A stretch of DNA of 64,000 bases from Ruminimicrobiellum sp045223915 (GCA_045223915.1 JBGUZU010000040.1:79987-143986), one strand, 5' to 3'. Positions 17,089 through 26,144 are shown, counted from the stretch's first letter. Program-made: numbers and translations. The notes: generated by a model not told the origin, from the letters alone.

Positions 17089-17875
17089 AATTTTATTATT
17101 TTTGTTACTATCTTTTACTGTATGCATGATTTCCTGCTCTAACAGGCAGAAACAGACTATTTCCGGAGAAGTTGATGCAACGGAAATTGATATCGGAGTA
17201 AAAGTTCCGGGAAGAATTGCCGAAATATTTATTACCGAAGGACAGGCGGTAAAAAAAGGTGATCTTTTGGGAAGGCTTGAAGGAAAAGAACTTGATGCAA
17301 AATTAAAAACAATTAATGCGGCACTAAAAGAAGCTCAAGATCAGTTTTTGCTTGCCGAAAAAACATATAACAGAATAAAAACTCTTTATAATGACGGTAT
17401 TGTTCCTAAACAGCAATATGATGAAGTTGAATACAAATATAATGCCGCATTACAAAAAATAAATGCAACTCAAGGTCAAAAAAATGAAATTATGGCTTAT
17501 TACGACGAACTTACGATTGTTGCGCCTATCGACGGTGAAGTAACACAAGTAATATCTAATCCGGGAGAACTTGTCGCTACGGGTTATCCTATTATTACAT
17601 TGCTTAATACAGACGATATGTGGGTTGTATTTAATATAAGAGAAGATCTTTTAAATAATCTTCAAAAAGACAAAGAAATAAAAGTTTATATTCCCGCAAT
17701 AAAAGAAACATTAGACATGAAAATCAGTTATGTTTCCGCTATGGCAAGTTTTGCTTCATGGAAACCGACTAATCAACAAAATAATTATGATTTAAAAACA
17801 TTCGAGGTAAGAGCAAAGCCAAACGAAAAAATAGAAAATTTAAGACCGGGAATGACAGCAGTCTTAAAAGATTAG
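17078..17875 (+). CDS. HlyD-family periplasmic adaptor (lipoprotein)
   Basis: The 265-residue protein starts with a lipoprotein-type signal ending MISC-S. It then has the biotinyl-lipoyl half-motif GRIAEIFITEGQAVKKGDLL, a short coiled coil, and the second half ELTIVAPIDGEVTQVISNPGE. It should bridge the inner-membrane ABC-2 permeases and the TolC-type channel. It is shorter than typical adaptors (about 330 residues), mainly in the hairpin and the C-terminal domain. It overlaps tolC and is followed by an octamer-repeat spacer before the permease genes. Confidence 0.88.
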   Translation: MKNKILLFLLLSFTVCMISCSNRQKQTISGEVDATEIDIGVKVPGRIAEIFITEGQAVKKGDLLGRLEGKELDAKLKTINAALKEAQDQFLLAEKTYNRIKTLYNDGIVPKQQYDEVEYKYNAALQKINATQGQKNEIMAYYDELTIVAPIDGEVTQVISNPGELVATGYPIITLLNTDDMWVVFNIREDLLNNLQKDKEIKVYIPAIKETLDMKISYVSAMASFASWKPTNQQNNYDLKTFEVRAKPNEKIENLRPGMTAVLKD

Positions 17876-17984
17876 AAGTATAGAGGTCTAGAGGTATAGA
17901 GGTATAGAAAAAAATTTGTAATTTAAAGCAAAGAGAGAAATCTCGCAGTTTCTATACATCCATACTTCCATACCTCCATACATC
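17874..17984. repeat. Octamer-repeat inverted element inside the export operon
   Basis: The left side (17874-17909) has AGAAGTAT and AGAGGTAT-type octamers. The right side (17952-17984) has ATACATCC and ATACTTCC-type octamers, approximately complementary to the left. A small palindrome (AAAAGCAGAGCTTTTT) follows just before the next start codon. The element separates the adaptor gene from the permease genes and may alter their relative expression. Confidence 0.65.
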
Positions 17985-18003
17985 AAAAAAAGCAGAGCTT
18001 TTT

Positions 18004-19164
18004 ATGAAATACTTAGTTGATGTAATCATAAAAGAACTAAAACACATATTTACGAGCAAATATTATTTATTTTTAATATGTTTGTGGCCTTTCATAGATT
18101 TTATTTTCTTGGGCGGAATATATTATTACGGTAATGTTCAAAACATGCCTATTGCCATAATAGATAAAGATCATTCCAAAATATCAAGAACGGTTTCAAG
18201 ATTTTTTGATACTTCCTATGCTTTTGATGTTAAATACAAATTGGATGATGTGGAAGATTTCAGATATTTGATTGCCGAAAACAAAATATATATGGGTGTT
18301 TATATACCCAAAGACACTCAAAAGAATATAAAAAAATCTTTACCTGCGGAAATAAGTTTTTATATAGACGGCTCAAATTACCTTACAGCAAACCTTTCGG
18401 AAATAGAAGGTGCAAATATACTTGGAACAATAAATGCCGGTCTCAAAAACACAATGATGAAAAAGAAGGGTATTCAATCCAAACAGGCAAAAGCAATGAT
18501 GTTGCCTATACAGAATGATACCTCAAAGTTATTTAATCCTACATATCATTACGGATACTTCTTAACACCTGGATTATGGATTTCAATTTTAGGACAACTC
18601 TTTTTAATATTCGGAACTTTAACCATAGGCAGAGAACTCGAGAGAAAAGAAAAATTTTCAAATTCCGTATTTTTGTTTATATTGGGAAAGCTGCTCGTTT
18701 ATACAGTGATATCGGTTATATATTTTGAAATATTGTTTAGAGTCTTTTTCCCCGCTTTTCAAATTCCTTTCGACGGAAACACTTCAGGTGCAATAATTTT
18801 AAGTGTACTGTTTATAATTTCAACAATCTTACTCGGTATGCTTATGCCTGCAGTGACGGGTAACAGACTCGATGCTTTAAAAGGTTGCCTTTTAATAGGT
18901 GCTCCCGCATTTTTGTTATCCGGTTATACATGGCCTTTGGAACAAATGCCGATATTAATGTCAACTATTGCAAAATTTATTCCCCTGTCCGCTTATTTGG
19001 AAGGTTTCAGAAAAATATTTCAACAAAATATGCAACCAGAATATATAATACCCTTTGCTAAAATATTAATAACATTACTCATTTTATATTTCTTGATTAC
19101 TTATATATTTTTGAGAATACGAAACAAGACGATAAAAAACACCGGCAAACAGGTTAACGGGTAA
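18004..19164 (+). CDS. ABC-2 type transporter permease (first of two)
   Basis: The 386-residue protein has one TM near the N-terminus, a periplasmic domain of about 130 residues (IAIIDKDHSKISRTVSRFFD), then five TM segments with LLSGYTWPLEQMP near residue 305. This is the YhhJ/YbhS/YbhR layout of ABC-2 permeases. The adjacent gene is a divergent paralog, so the two should form a heterodimer. No ATP-binding subunit is encoded in the cluster. Confidence 0.88.
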   Translation: MKYLVDVIIKELKHIFTSKYYLFLICLWPFIDFIFLGGIYYYGNVQNMPIAIIDKDHSKISRTVSRFFDTSYAFDVKYKLDDVEDFRYLIAENKIYMGVYIPKDTQKNIKKSLPAEISFYIDGSNYLTANLSEIEGANILGTINAGLKNTMMKKKGIQSKQAKAMMLPIQNDTSKLFNPTYHYGYFLTPGLWISILGQLFLIFGTLTIGRELERKEKFSNSVFLFILGKLLVYTVISVIYFEILFRVFFPAFQIPFDGNTSGAIILSVLFIISTILLGMLMPAVTGNRLDALKGCLLIGAPAFLLSGYTWPLEQMPILMSTIAKFIPLSAYLEGFRKIFQQNMQPEYIIPFAKILITLLILYFLITYIFLRIRNKTIKNTGKQVNG

Positions 19165-19172
19165 AACAAAAG

Positions 19173-20339
19173 ATGAAATTGTTTAAGCAAATATTATTAC
19201 GGGAATTTAAAAGATTTTTCACATCAAAAGATCTAATTTTGATATGTATTATCGCTCCTATCGTATATTCATTCGGTATAACATACATATATCACAAGCA
19301 AAATCCTAGAGATATAAAAATCGCACTTGTAAATCAAGATAATTCCGCAATATCAAGGCAATACGGCAGAATGATAGATTCCACCCCCGAACTTAATATT
19401 GTTGATTATTTTCCGTCAACATATGCTGCTTATAATGCAATTTTTACAAACAAGGTTGATTTGTTTTATTTTATACCGAGCAATTTTTCCACGAACTTAA
19501 AAAGAGCCAAAAGCACCTTTGCTTTTATCGGTGCAAATGCAAGTAATTTCATGGTTTCAAGTACCGCAATAAAAACGATAGTTATGACTTCACAATTTCT
19601 GGCAGCTCAGGTGTCCGCAAGTTTTTTAATAAAGAACGGAATTTCAAAAAATTCGGCGATGCAAATGATACAGCCCATAAAAGGTAATTTTAAGTGGATG
19701 TTTAATCCTACAAAGACTTATGCAAACTTTTTCATTCCTTTTGTTTTATTTGCAATATTTCAACAAATTCTTATAGTAGCCGTTTGTCATACAATGAGTT
19801 TGGAAACACAGGAAAAAACATGGAAAGACTTATATAAAATAACGAACAATAAAGTTATGCCTATTCTGTTCGGTAAAGCTGTCCCTTATGTATGTGCCGC
19901 CCTTTCTATGGTATTATTGTTCATATTTTTGGTTTTTCCGTTCAATTCCATATTTCAAACATCAATAATAAATCTTTTATTGTTATCGTTAGTATATTCT
20001 TTTGTTATCGTATTTTTTGCCATGTTGATATCCCACTTATTCAAAAGCCCGGTAGTGTCTTTATGTGCATTAACATTTTATTCCATGCCTGTTCTGTTAA
20101 TTTCCGGTTTTGCTTGGCCGATATATATGTTACCTTCATATTTAAAGATAGCAGCTTATATTTTCCCTTCCACATATTTTGTGAACATTTTCAGGTTTTA
20201 TTCTTTAAATACTATTTGGATAGGTTATGCGACATATTGTGTATTAAGTTTAACCGTCTTCTTTTTGATTTGTCTTATATTAAACTTTGTAATATTCAAA
20301 CTTAAAATCGCATACGCACAAAAAACAGACAGACCGTAA
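19173..20339 (+). CDS. ABC-2 type transporter permease (second of two)
   Basis: The 388-residue protein matches its upstream neighbour in layout: N-terminal TM, periplasmic domain (IALVNQDNSAISRQYGRMID), and five C-terminal TMs with LLISGFAWPIYMLP. It starts 8 bases after that gene. Its last codons overlap the hairpin that terminates the convergent kdsD operon. The exported compound is unknown. Confidence 0.88.
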   Translation: MKLFKQILLREFKRFFTSKDLILICIIAPIVYSFGITYIYHKQNPRDIKIALVNQDNSAISRQYGRMIDSTPELNIVDYFPSTYAAYNAIFTNKVDLFYFIPSNFSTNLKRAKSTFAFIGANASNFMVSSTAIKTIVMTSQFLAAQVSASFLIKNGISKNSAMQMIQPIKGNFKWMFNPTKTYANFFIPFVLFAIFQQILIVAVCHTMSLETQEKTWKDLYKITNNKVMPILFGKAVPYVCAALSMVLLFIFLVFPFNSIFQTSIINLLLLSLVYSFVIVFFAMLISHLFKSPVVSLCALTFYSMPVLLISGFAWPIYMLPSYLKIAAYIFPSTYFVNIFRFYSLNTIWIGYATYCVLSLTVFFLICLILNFVIFKLKIAYAQKTDRP

Positions 20340-20354
20340 AAACGATCTGTCTGT
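20325..20354 (-). terminator. Terminator of the his-trpF-kdsD operon
   Basis: The 9-bp perfect arms ACAGACAGA and TCTGTCTGT enclose a 12-base loop, and on the minus strand a T-run follows. The left arm is part of the coding sequence of the convergent ABC-2 permease, an economical shared end. Confidence 0.85.
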
Positions 20355-20383
20355 AATCAATGTATTAAAAATTTTATGAAATT

Positions 20384-21352
20384 TTATTCGGAAAACAAAT
20401 CTCTTTCGTCGAGAATACCTATAGGCTTTCCTTTTTCATCCACTACAGGTATGTTATCAATATTCTTTTTCTGCAATATTTTTTCAGCCTCGGCAACAAG
20501 CATATTCGGTGACAATGTTGACGGATTTTTTGTCATAACTTCCGATATCTTTTTCTTCAACAAATTGTCGTGTAACTGAATTTGTCTTCTTAAATCGCCA
20601 TCGGTAAAAAATCCCACAAGTTTACCGCTTTCATCCACAACACTCGTTGCACCAACTCTTGTTCCCGTCATAATTAAAAGAGCATCCTGAACGGTGGCAG
20701 TTTCTTTTACTATAGGGTTTGCTTTACCTTGTCTCATAATTTCTTTAACTTTCATTGTTAATCTCTTAATTTTGTTACCTATAGCACCCAAAGGATGAAA
20801 TATAGCAAAATCTTCCTTTTTAAAACCTTTTCTTTCGGATAAAACAAGTGCCAACGCATCACCTAAAGCAAGTAATGCCGTTGTTGATGATGTAGGTGCC
20901 AAATTATAAGGACAAGCTTCTTTTTCCACCGAAGAATCTATAATAACATCACAATTTTTCCATGTAGGAGAATCTGTTTTGCCGGTAATTGCTATAATTT
21001 TCAAATTCATTTTGTGCAATACCGGTAATACTTGTTTAATTTCTTCTGTTTCGCCGGAATATGATAACATTATTACGACATCATCTTTCATTATCATACC
21101 CAAATCACCGTGCAGACACTCGGCAGGATGTAAATATATTGCGGGAACACCTATAGAAGCCATAGTAGCAGCAATTTTTCTGCCGATATGACCAGATTTT
21201 CCAAGACCTATAATAACAACTCTGCCGGACGATTTTTCTATTAAAGAAACCGCTTTTATAAACTGATCATCCAAATGATTTATTTGATCTTTTACGGCTT
21301 TAGCTTCCAAATTTAATGTATCTATAGCTCTTTGTATATTAATTTGTTCCAT
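20384..21352 (-). CDS. kdsD: Arabinose-5-phosphate isomerase KdsD
   Basis: KdsD converts ribulose 5-phosphate to arabinose 5-phosphate, the first step towards Kdo in lipopolysaccharide. The 322-residue protein has an SIS domain (VVIIGLGKSGHIGRKIAATM, then LHPAECLHGDLGMI) and two C-terminal CBS domains, with SVVDESGKLVGFFTDGDLRR in the first. It ends the his-trpF operon and starts 6 bases after trpF, an unusual placement for a Kdo gene. Confidence 0.93.
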   Translation of the reverse strand: MEQINIQRAIDTLNLEAKAVKDQINHLDDQFIKAVSLIEKSSGRVVIIGLGKSGHIGRKIAATMASIGVPAIYLHPAECLHGDLGMIMKDDVVIMLSYSGETEEIKQVLPVLHKMNLKIIAITGKTDSPTWKNCDVIIDSSVEKEACPYNLAPTSSTTALLALGDALALVLSERKGFKKEDFAIFHPLGAIGNKIKRLTMKVKEIMRQGKANPIVKETATVQDALLIMTGTRVGATSVVDESGKLVGFFTDGDLRRQIQLHDNLLKKKISEVMTKNPSTLSPNMLVAEAEKILQKKNIDNIPVVDEKGKPIGILDERDLFSE

Positions 21353-21358
21353 TGTAAT

Positions 21359-21988
21359 TTACCTTAAACTGTGAGCATTTTTAATAAAGTCTGCCATTTT
21401 ATTAAAATCTTTTCTTCTTTGTAACCTTTCTATACTTGTATCCGCTTCAACGCCGAACGGTTTCGCTTTTTCCATAACTTCACCGACATTTTCGGAAGAA
21501 ATATTTCCTGTTATAAAATAAGGAACCGCCACTTGTTCAAGTCCGGAAAGAGCATCTAAAGCAAGAACATCTTTTCCCTGCTCGTCTTGTGTAGCTATAT
21601 CCAACACAAAATAATCTACATTGCCTACATAAGGTTGTAATTTTATTACATCGGCAACACTTGTAAACTTCATATATTTAAAAACTTTTACACCTAATGC
21701 CACTGCCAATGCCTTACAAAACTCCGGAGTTTCCGAACCGTTTAACTGAACAACCTTTATTCCTGTTTTTTTAACTACTTTCGTTATTGCTTTACTGTCC
21801 TGGTCAACAAATATTCCGACAGCCAAAACAAAAGGAGGAAGTTTTTCGTTAACTTCTTTTAACATTTTATCGGAAACTTTTTTAGGTGAATCTTTTATCA
21901 ACTGAAATCCTAAATAATCAGCTCCCAAGTTTGTTGCATTTAAAGCATCGTCATAATTTGTTATACCGCAAATTTTTACTTTAAGCAT
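21359..21988 (-). CDS. trpF: Phosphoribosylanthranilate isomerase TrpF
   Basis: TrpF catalyses the Amadori rearrangement in tryptophan synthesis. The 209-residue TIM barrel begins LKVKICGITNYDDA (catalytic cysteine in KICGI), has VQLNGSETPEFC in the middle, and PYFITGNISSENV followed by GVEADTSIE near the end. It starts 3 bases after hisI. No other trp gene is present in the window, so it is separated from its pathway and joined to histidine genes. Confidence 0.93.
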   Translation of the reverse strand: MLKVKICGITNYDDALNATNLGADYLGFQLIKDSPKKVSDKMLKEVNEKLPPFVLAVGIFVDQDSKAITKVVKKTGIKVVQLNGSETPEFCKALAVALGVKVFKYMKFTSVADVIKLQPYVGNVDYFVLDIATQDEQGKDVLALDALSGLEQVAVPYFITGNISSENVGEVMEKAKPFGVEADTSIERLQRRKDFNKMADFIKNAHSLR

Positions 21989-21991
21989 TTT

Positions 21992-22381
21992 CTATTTCCC
22001 GTAAATTTTTTTTGGATCAAAAACTTTTTTACCTACAATTCTTGTATTTCCGGTAAAAGATAACTTTCTGTAGAAACAACTTCTGTATCCCGTATGGCAA
22101 GCAGAACCGCCTACCTGAATAACCTTTAACAATATACAATCAGCGTCGCAATCATAATAAATTTCTTTTACTTTTTGTATATTTCCGGATTCTTCACCTT
22201 TTACCCAAAATTTTTGTCTTGATCTGCTCCAATATGTAGCTTTTTTTGTTTTTAATGTTCTTTCAAATGATTCGGCATTCATATATGCAACCATCAAAAT
22301 TGCACCGTCTTTATAATCTTGAACAACAGCCGGTATCAATCCGTTTTTGTCAAACTTTAATTGTTTTGTAATTTCCAACAT
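21992..22381 (-). CDS. hisI: Phosphoribosyl-AMP cyclohydrolase HisI
   Basis: HisI opens the adenine ring of PR-AMP, step three of histidine synthesis. It contains GAILMVAYMNAESFERTL, ATYWSRSRQKFW, and the metal-binding DCDADCILLKV followed by GGSACHTGYRSCF. I start it at the ATG at 22381, 8 bases after a GGGGGA site, and not at the upstream TTG. There is no HisE (PRA-PH) domain fused to it, so hisE must lie elsewhere. Confidence 0.94.
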   Translation of the reverse strand: MLEITKQLKFDKNGLIPAVVQDYKDGAILMVAYMNAESFERTLKTKKATYWSRSRQKFWVKGEESGNIQKVKEIYYDCDADCILLKVIQVGGSACHTGYRSCFYRKLSFTGNTRIVGKKVFDPKKIYGK

Positions 22382-22405
22382 ATTTACTTTCCCCCACAAC
22401 TTCTT

Positions 22406-23137
22406 TTATTTTTTATTTAAAGTTCTTATTGCTTCTTCCAACTTAAAATCTTCAGTGTACAATGCTTTACCTACAATAGCTCCGGTTACTCCGTATTTTT
22501 CGAGTTTGGCAATTTTTTTAACATCATCTATGGTTGTTACTCCGCCGGAAGCTATAACATTCATTTTACTTGCTTTTGCAATTCTCTTTAACCCGTCGAT
22601 ATTAGGACCTTTTAACATTCCGTCTTTCGATATATCCGTATAAATAATTTCACTGACACCCATATTTTTTAATTTTTCTATCATTTCTTCCGTTGTTACC
22701 GGGGTAATTTCTTTCCAACCGCCGATAGCAATTTTCCCCTCATAAACATCGAGAGCAACTATAATCTTTCCCGATCCGTATTTTTCTATGGCCTGTCTTA
22801 CTATATCGGGATTATAAATTGCCACCGTTCCCAATATTGCATACGATGCTCCCAAAGTAAAAATATCGTCTATTCTTTTCATATTTCTTATTCCGCCGCC
22901 GACTTCAACCGGAATATCTACACTTAAACAAATATTTCCTATGATTTGATTGTTCGATTGATTACCGGAAAAAGATCCGTCCAAATCGACGACATGTAAT
23001 CTTTCCGCGCCTTTTGCTTTCCAAAGTTTTGCCATAAACACGGGATCTTTCGAATAAATAGTTTCGTCGGCTATTTTTCCCTGTTTAAGCATTACACAAT
23101 TTCCTTGTCTGATATCTACTGCAGGTATTATTATCAT
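22406..23137 (-). CDS. hisA: HisA isomerase (ProFAR isomerase)
   Basis: HisA performs the Amadori isomerisation of ProFAR. The 243-residue TIM barrel starts MIIIPAVDIRQGNCVML (catalytic Asp in PAVDI), has VPVEVGGGIRNM, IVALDVYEGKIAIGGW, IIYTDISKDGML with the second catalytic Asp, and IASGGVTTIDD. Order and length match the family. It lies between hisB and hisI in the minus-strand operon. Confidence 0.95.
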   Translation of the reverse strand: MIIIPAVDIRQGNCVMLKQGKIADETIYSKDPVFMAKLWKAKGAERLHVVDLDGSFSGNQSNNQIIGNICLSVDIPVEVGGGIRNMKRIDDIFTLGASYAILGTVAIYNPDIVRQAIEKYGSGKIIVALDVYEGKIAIGGWKEITPVTTEEMIEKLKNMGVSEIIYTDISKDGMLKGPNIDGLKRIAKASKMNVIASGGVTTIDDVKKIAKLEKYGVTGAIVGKALYTEDFKLEEAIRTLNKK

Positions 23138-23150
23138 TTTTATCTCATCC

Positions 23151-23735
23151 TTAAATAGAACCTTTTGTCGAAGGTATCTTATTTTTTATTTTTTTATTTA
23201 TACTTATTGCTATTGCCAATGCTCTTCCGAAACCTTTGAATATGGATTCGGCAATATGATGGTTGTTCCTTCCTTTCATCATTTTTATATGGAGTGTTAT
23301 TGCCGCATTATTAACAAAAGCAATAAAAAATTCCTGTATTAAATCGTAGTTAAAACCTGTTTTTTGAAACTCTATTTTAGCTTCATAACTTAAAAACGGC
23401 CTGCCCGAAATATCGAGAGCAATATAAGCTAAAGCTTCGTCCATAGGCAATAAAAAATGTCCGTACCTTACGATACCTTTTTTATCACCCAATGCTTGTT
23501 TAAACACCTGGCCTAAAGTGATTCCCATATCTTCAACCAAATGATGATCGTCTATTTCCGTGTCACCTTTGGCATTTATTTTAAGATATACTCCGGCATG
23601 AGCGGAAAACAATGTAAGCATGTGATCCATAAACGGTATTGTTGTATTGATTGAAGATTTTTTGTTTGAGTCTAAATTTAACTCAATATCAACATCCGTT
23701 TCAAATGTTTTTCTGTGAATGTGTGCTTTTCTCAT
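23151..23735 (-). CDS. hisB: Imidazoleglycerol-phosphate dehydratase HisB
   Basis: HisB dehydrates imidazole glycerol phosphate. The 194-residue monofunctional form has both metal-binding repeats: PFMDHMLTLFSAHAG and DDHHLVEDMGITLGQ, then the later LHIKMMKGRNNHHIAESIFKG. No phosphatase domain is fused, unlike in enterobacteria. It is translated 9 bases after the 69-residue small gene. Confidence 0.95.
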   Translation of the reverse strand: MRKAHIHRKTFETDVDIELNLDSNKKSSINTTIPFMDHMLTLFSAHAGVYLKINAKGDTEIDDHHLVEDMGITLGQVFKQALGDKKGIVRYGHFLLPMDEALAYIALDISGRPFLSYEAKIEFQKTGFNYDLIQEFFIAFVNNAAITLHIKMMKGRNNHHIAESIFKGFGRALAIAISINKKIKNKIPSTKGSI

Positions 23736-23744
23736 TTTTTCTCT

Positions 23745-23954
23745 CTAATTTAAATATTTTGTTTTTTGTGTATTTTTTGTTTCCGTAATACCGTCCAAGT
23801 CTTTTAATTTTAAAGCCTGGTCCAATTTTTCCAACAAAATAACTTCGTCAACCGAAAAGTTTAATTTAGCTTTTCCGTCGTTAACTTTAGTTACTTCTTC
23901 CGTAAGCATATGTATTATTAATTCAATTTCCCTTTCGGAAAGATCTACTTGCAT
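23745..23954 (-). CDS. Small hypothetical protein between hisD and hisB
   Basis: The 69-residue soluble, helical protein begins MQVDLSEREIELIIHMLTEE. Its start codon overlaps the hisD stop, and its end is 9 bases before hisB, so it is translated as part of the histidine operon. No family is recognised. The EREIELIIHML and EVILLEKLDQALK stretches suggest a two-helix dimer. It could be an unrecognised accessory factor or an inserted small ORF. Confidence 0.6.
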   Translation of the reverse strand: MQVDLSEREIELIIHMLTEEVTKVNDGKAKLNFSVDEVILLEKLDQALKLKDLDGITETKNTQKTKYLN

Positions 23955-25126
23955 TATATTTTTCTAACCTCTATTGATTTTTTATGATTTATCAAACCTT
24001 CGGATGCCGCAAAATCGGCAATTTGTTTTTTTACCGAAGATGTAACTTTTTTCAGTTCAATATAACTGCTTCTTTTCATAAATGTCATAACGGAAAGTCC
24101 GCTTGAATATTTTGCAGATGCATTCGTCGGTAAAACATGCGAAGGACCTGCCCAATAATCACCCACTGCCGTTGCCGTATTATATCCCACAAATATTGCT
24201 CCGGCATTATAAATCTTTGTTACTGCTTGTTTTGCATTTTTCAATAAAAGTTCCAAATGTTCCGGAGCTATATCATTAACCATTTCTATGGCTTTTTTTG
24301 TATCCACATTAAAAATTTTAATTTGATTTAATTTTTCTTTATCAAAATTTTTCTTTATATAGTTTATAATTTCTTTCGAACTGCACAACAAATATGCTTT
24401 TGCCATTGTATCATGTTCTGTTTGTGCCAACAAATCGTATAAAACATAATCTTTATCGGCTCCGCTGTCGGCGATAATTGCAACTTCACTCGGTCCGGCC
24501 AACGAATCTATACCAACTTTACCGAAAACAAGTCTTTTAGCTTCGTTTACATAAGCATTTCCCGGACCTACTATCATATTTACAGGTTTTATTGTTTTTG
24601 TTCCGTAAGCAAGAACCGCTATTGCCACTGCTCCGCCGATTGTATATATTTCTTTTATTCCGCAAAGTTTTGCAGCAAACAAAACTTCGTTGCTCATTTT
24701 CTTGGGAGGAGTCATCATAACTATTCTTTTAACACCTGCAACCTTAGCGGCAACAGCATTCATAATAACGGATGACGGATAAGAAAATCTTCCGCCCGGA
24801 ACATATATACCTACAGCTTCTATAGGTCTGTATATTTGTCCTACAGATTTTACACTGTCCGTTATTAACCATTGTTTTTTTATGTTTGAATATTCTTTCT
24901 TATGAAATGCCAAAACATTGGCATAAGAAGCTTTTATTGCTTTTTTTAAAGCAGGGCTAACCTTTTTAACCGCTTCGTTTATCTGTTTATCGGTAACTCT
25001 TAAATCTTTAGCGGATTTAAAAGATACCCCGTCAAACTTTTTAAGATAGTTTATTGCCGCACTATCCCCTTTAGTTTGTATATTACTTATAATATCCGTA
25101 ACTGCATTAATTATATCTGTATTCAT
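23954..25126 (-). CDS. hisD: Histidinol dehydrogenase HisD
   Basis: HisD oxidises histidinol to histidine in two NAD-linked steps. The 390-residue protein has YVPGGRFSYPSSVIMN, GPGNAYVNEAKRLVFG, GPSEVAIIADSGAD, the zinc ligands in AQTEHD, DIAPEHLEL with the catalytic Glu-His, and GPSHVLPT. It is about 40 residues shorter than the E. coli enzyme. It heads the operon hisD-orf-hisB-hisA-hisI-trpF-kdsD. hisG, hisC, hisH and hisF are not in this window. Confidence 0.95.
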   Translation of the reverse strand: MNTDIINAVTDIISNIQTKGDSAAINYLKKFDGVSFKSAKDLRVTDKQINEAVKKVSPALKKAIKASYANVLAFHKKEYSNIKKQWLITDSVKSVGQIYRPIEAVGIYVPGGRFSYPSSVIMNAVAAKVAGVKRIVMMTPPKKMSNEVLFAAKLCGIKEIYTIGGAVAIAVLAYGTKTIKPVNMIVGPGNAYVNEAKRLVFGKVGIDSLAGPSEVAIIADSGADKDYVLYDLLAQTEHDTMAKAYLLCSSKEIINYIKKNFDKEKLNQIKIFNVDTKKAIEMVNDIAPEHLELLLKNAKQAVTKIYNAGAIFVGYNTATAVGDYWAGPSHVLPTNASAKYSSGLSVMTFMKRSSYIELKKVTSSVKKQIADFAASEGLINHKKSIEVRKI

Positions 25127-25182
25127 AGTTTAATAATTTTATCAAAAAGGAAATACCTTTTCAATTAGGAAGTATTAGTTTT

Positions 25183-25405
25183 AATAAAACTTTCGAAATT
25201 TTCTTTTTCAAGCATGATTAAAGCTGTCTATGAACGAAGAAAAATTTAAAGCAAAAAACTATAAATCAAAAAAGTTTTTTAGTGCGAACATGATTGAAGA
25301 TTTTTCCGTTACATTAGGTCGTTAGGAAAAATCAAGTTGGAGCACGGCTTTAAATTTTTCAACTGAATGGCTTTTTTGCTTGAAAAAGAGAAATTTTAAA
25401 AGACT
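25183..25405. repeat. Nested imperfect inverted-repeat element
   Basis: The gap between hisD and rlmB holds no gene but has three nested complementary pairs. The outer pair is CTTTTTCAAGC with GCTTGAAAAAGAG. The middle pair is GAAAAATTTAAAGC with GCTTTAAATTTTTC. The inner pair is TTGAAGATTTTTCC with GGAAAAATCAA. Together they allow one long hairpin of about 220 bases. It could be a miniature mobile element or a structured RNA. No transposase is nearby. Confidence 0.6.
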
Positions 25406-25407
25406 AT

Positions 25408-26133
25408 TTACTTGCTAATTTGTTTAAATATTTCGTACAGGATTACTGCACTGGCACAAGAAACATTTAAAGAAGAAATTGTACTCTTTTGCGGTATGGT
25501 TATAATAAAATCACATTTTTCTTTTATTTTTTGATGTATTCCAAACCCTTCACTGCCCATAACCAAAACCGCGGGAAACGGAACTTTTGTATCGGTTATT
25601 GAATTGTTTCCGTTTTCGGCACCTAAAATCCAAAAACCGTTATCTTTTAATTTTAATATTGCTTGCGATGAATTTGTAACTCTTGCTATTTTTATATGCT
25701 CTATAGCACCGGCAGATGTTCTTTCCACAGTTTCATTTATCGTTGCGCTTCTCCATTTGGGTATAATTACCCCGTCAACGCCGAAACATACGGCATTTCG
25801 TATAATAGCACCCAAATTATGCGGATCTTCTATTGAATCAAGAAGAAGTAACAGTCCGTTTTGCTTATTTTTTACCGTATCCATTAAATCTTCAAGTTCA
25901 ACATAATTTGTTGCGGAAACTTCGGCAACAACACCTTGAGTATTTTCCTGCTCGAATTTATCAAGTTTTTCCGGCGGGACATTGTTTATAACAATACCTT
26001 TTGCTTTGGCAAGTTTAATAATTTCACTTATACTGCTGCCGTGAGCGGTTTTAGAAATAAGAATTTTATTTATTGTTCTGTTACCGGACTTTATTGCTTC
26101 AAGCACGGCATTTCTACCGAATAATTTGTCCAT
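25408..26133 (-). CDS. rlmB: 23S rRNA Gm2251 methyltransferase RlmB (TrmH/SpoU family)
   Basis: The 241-residue protein has an N-terminal L30e-like substrate-binding domain (LFGRNAVLEAIKSG) and the SpoU knot domain with DPHNLGAIIRNAVCFGVDGVI, then RTSAGAIEHI, VMGSEGFGI, and ISSLNVSCASAVILYE, which bind SAM in the deep trefoil knot. It probably methylates the 2'-O of a 23S rRNA guanosine. It lies 11 bases after cysS, the same neighbour it has in many bacteria. Confidence 0.93.
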   Translation of the reverse strand: MDKLFGRNAVLEAIKSGNRTINKILISKTAHGSSISEIIKLAKAKGIVINNVPPEKLDKFEQENTQGVVAEVSATNYVELEDLMDTVKNKQNGLLLLLDSIEDPHNLGAIIRNAVCFGVDGVIIPKWRSATINETVERTSAGAIEHIKIARVTNSSQAILKLKDNGFWILGAENGNNSITDTKVPFPAVLVMGSEGFGIHQKIKEKCDFIITIPQKSTISSLNVSCASAVILYEIFKQISK

Positions 26134-26144
26134 GTTTCTCCTCT

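Noticed and set aside
20325..20354. GACAGACC...TCTGTCTG as a regulon operator
   Set aside because: The spacing is wrong and the T-run on the minus strand shows it is the kdsD terminator.
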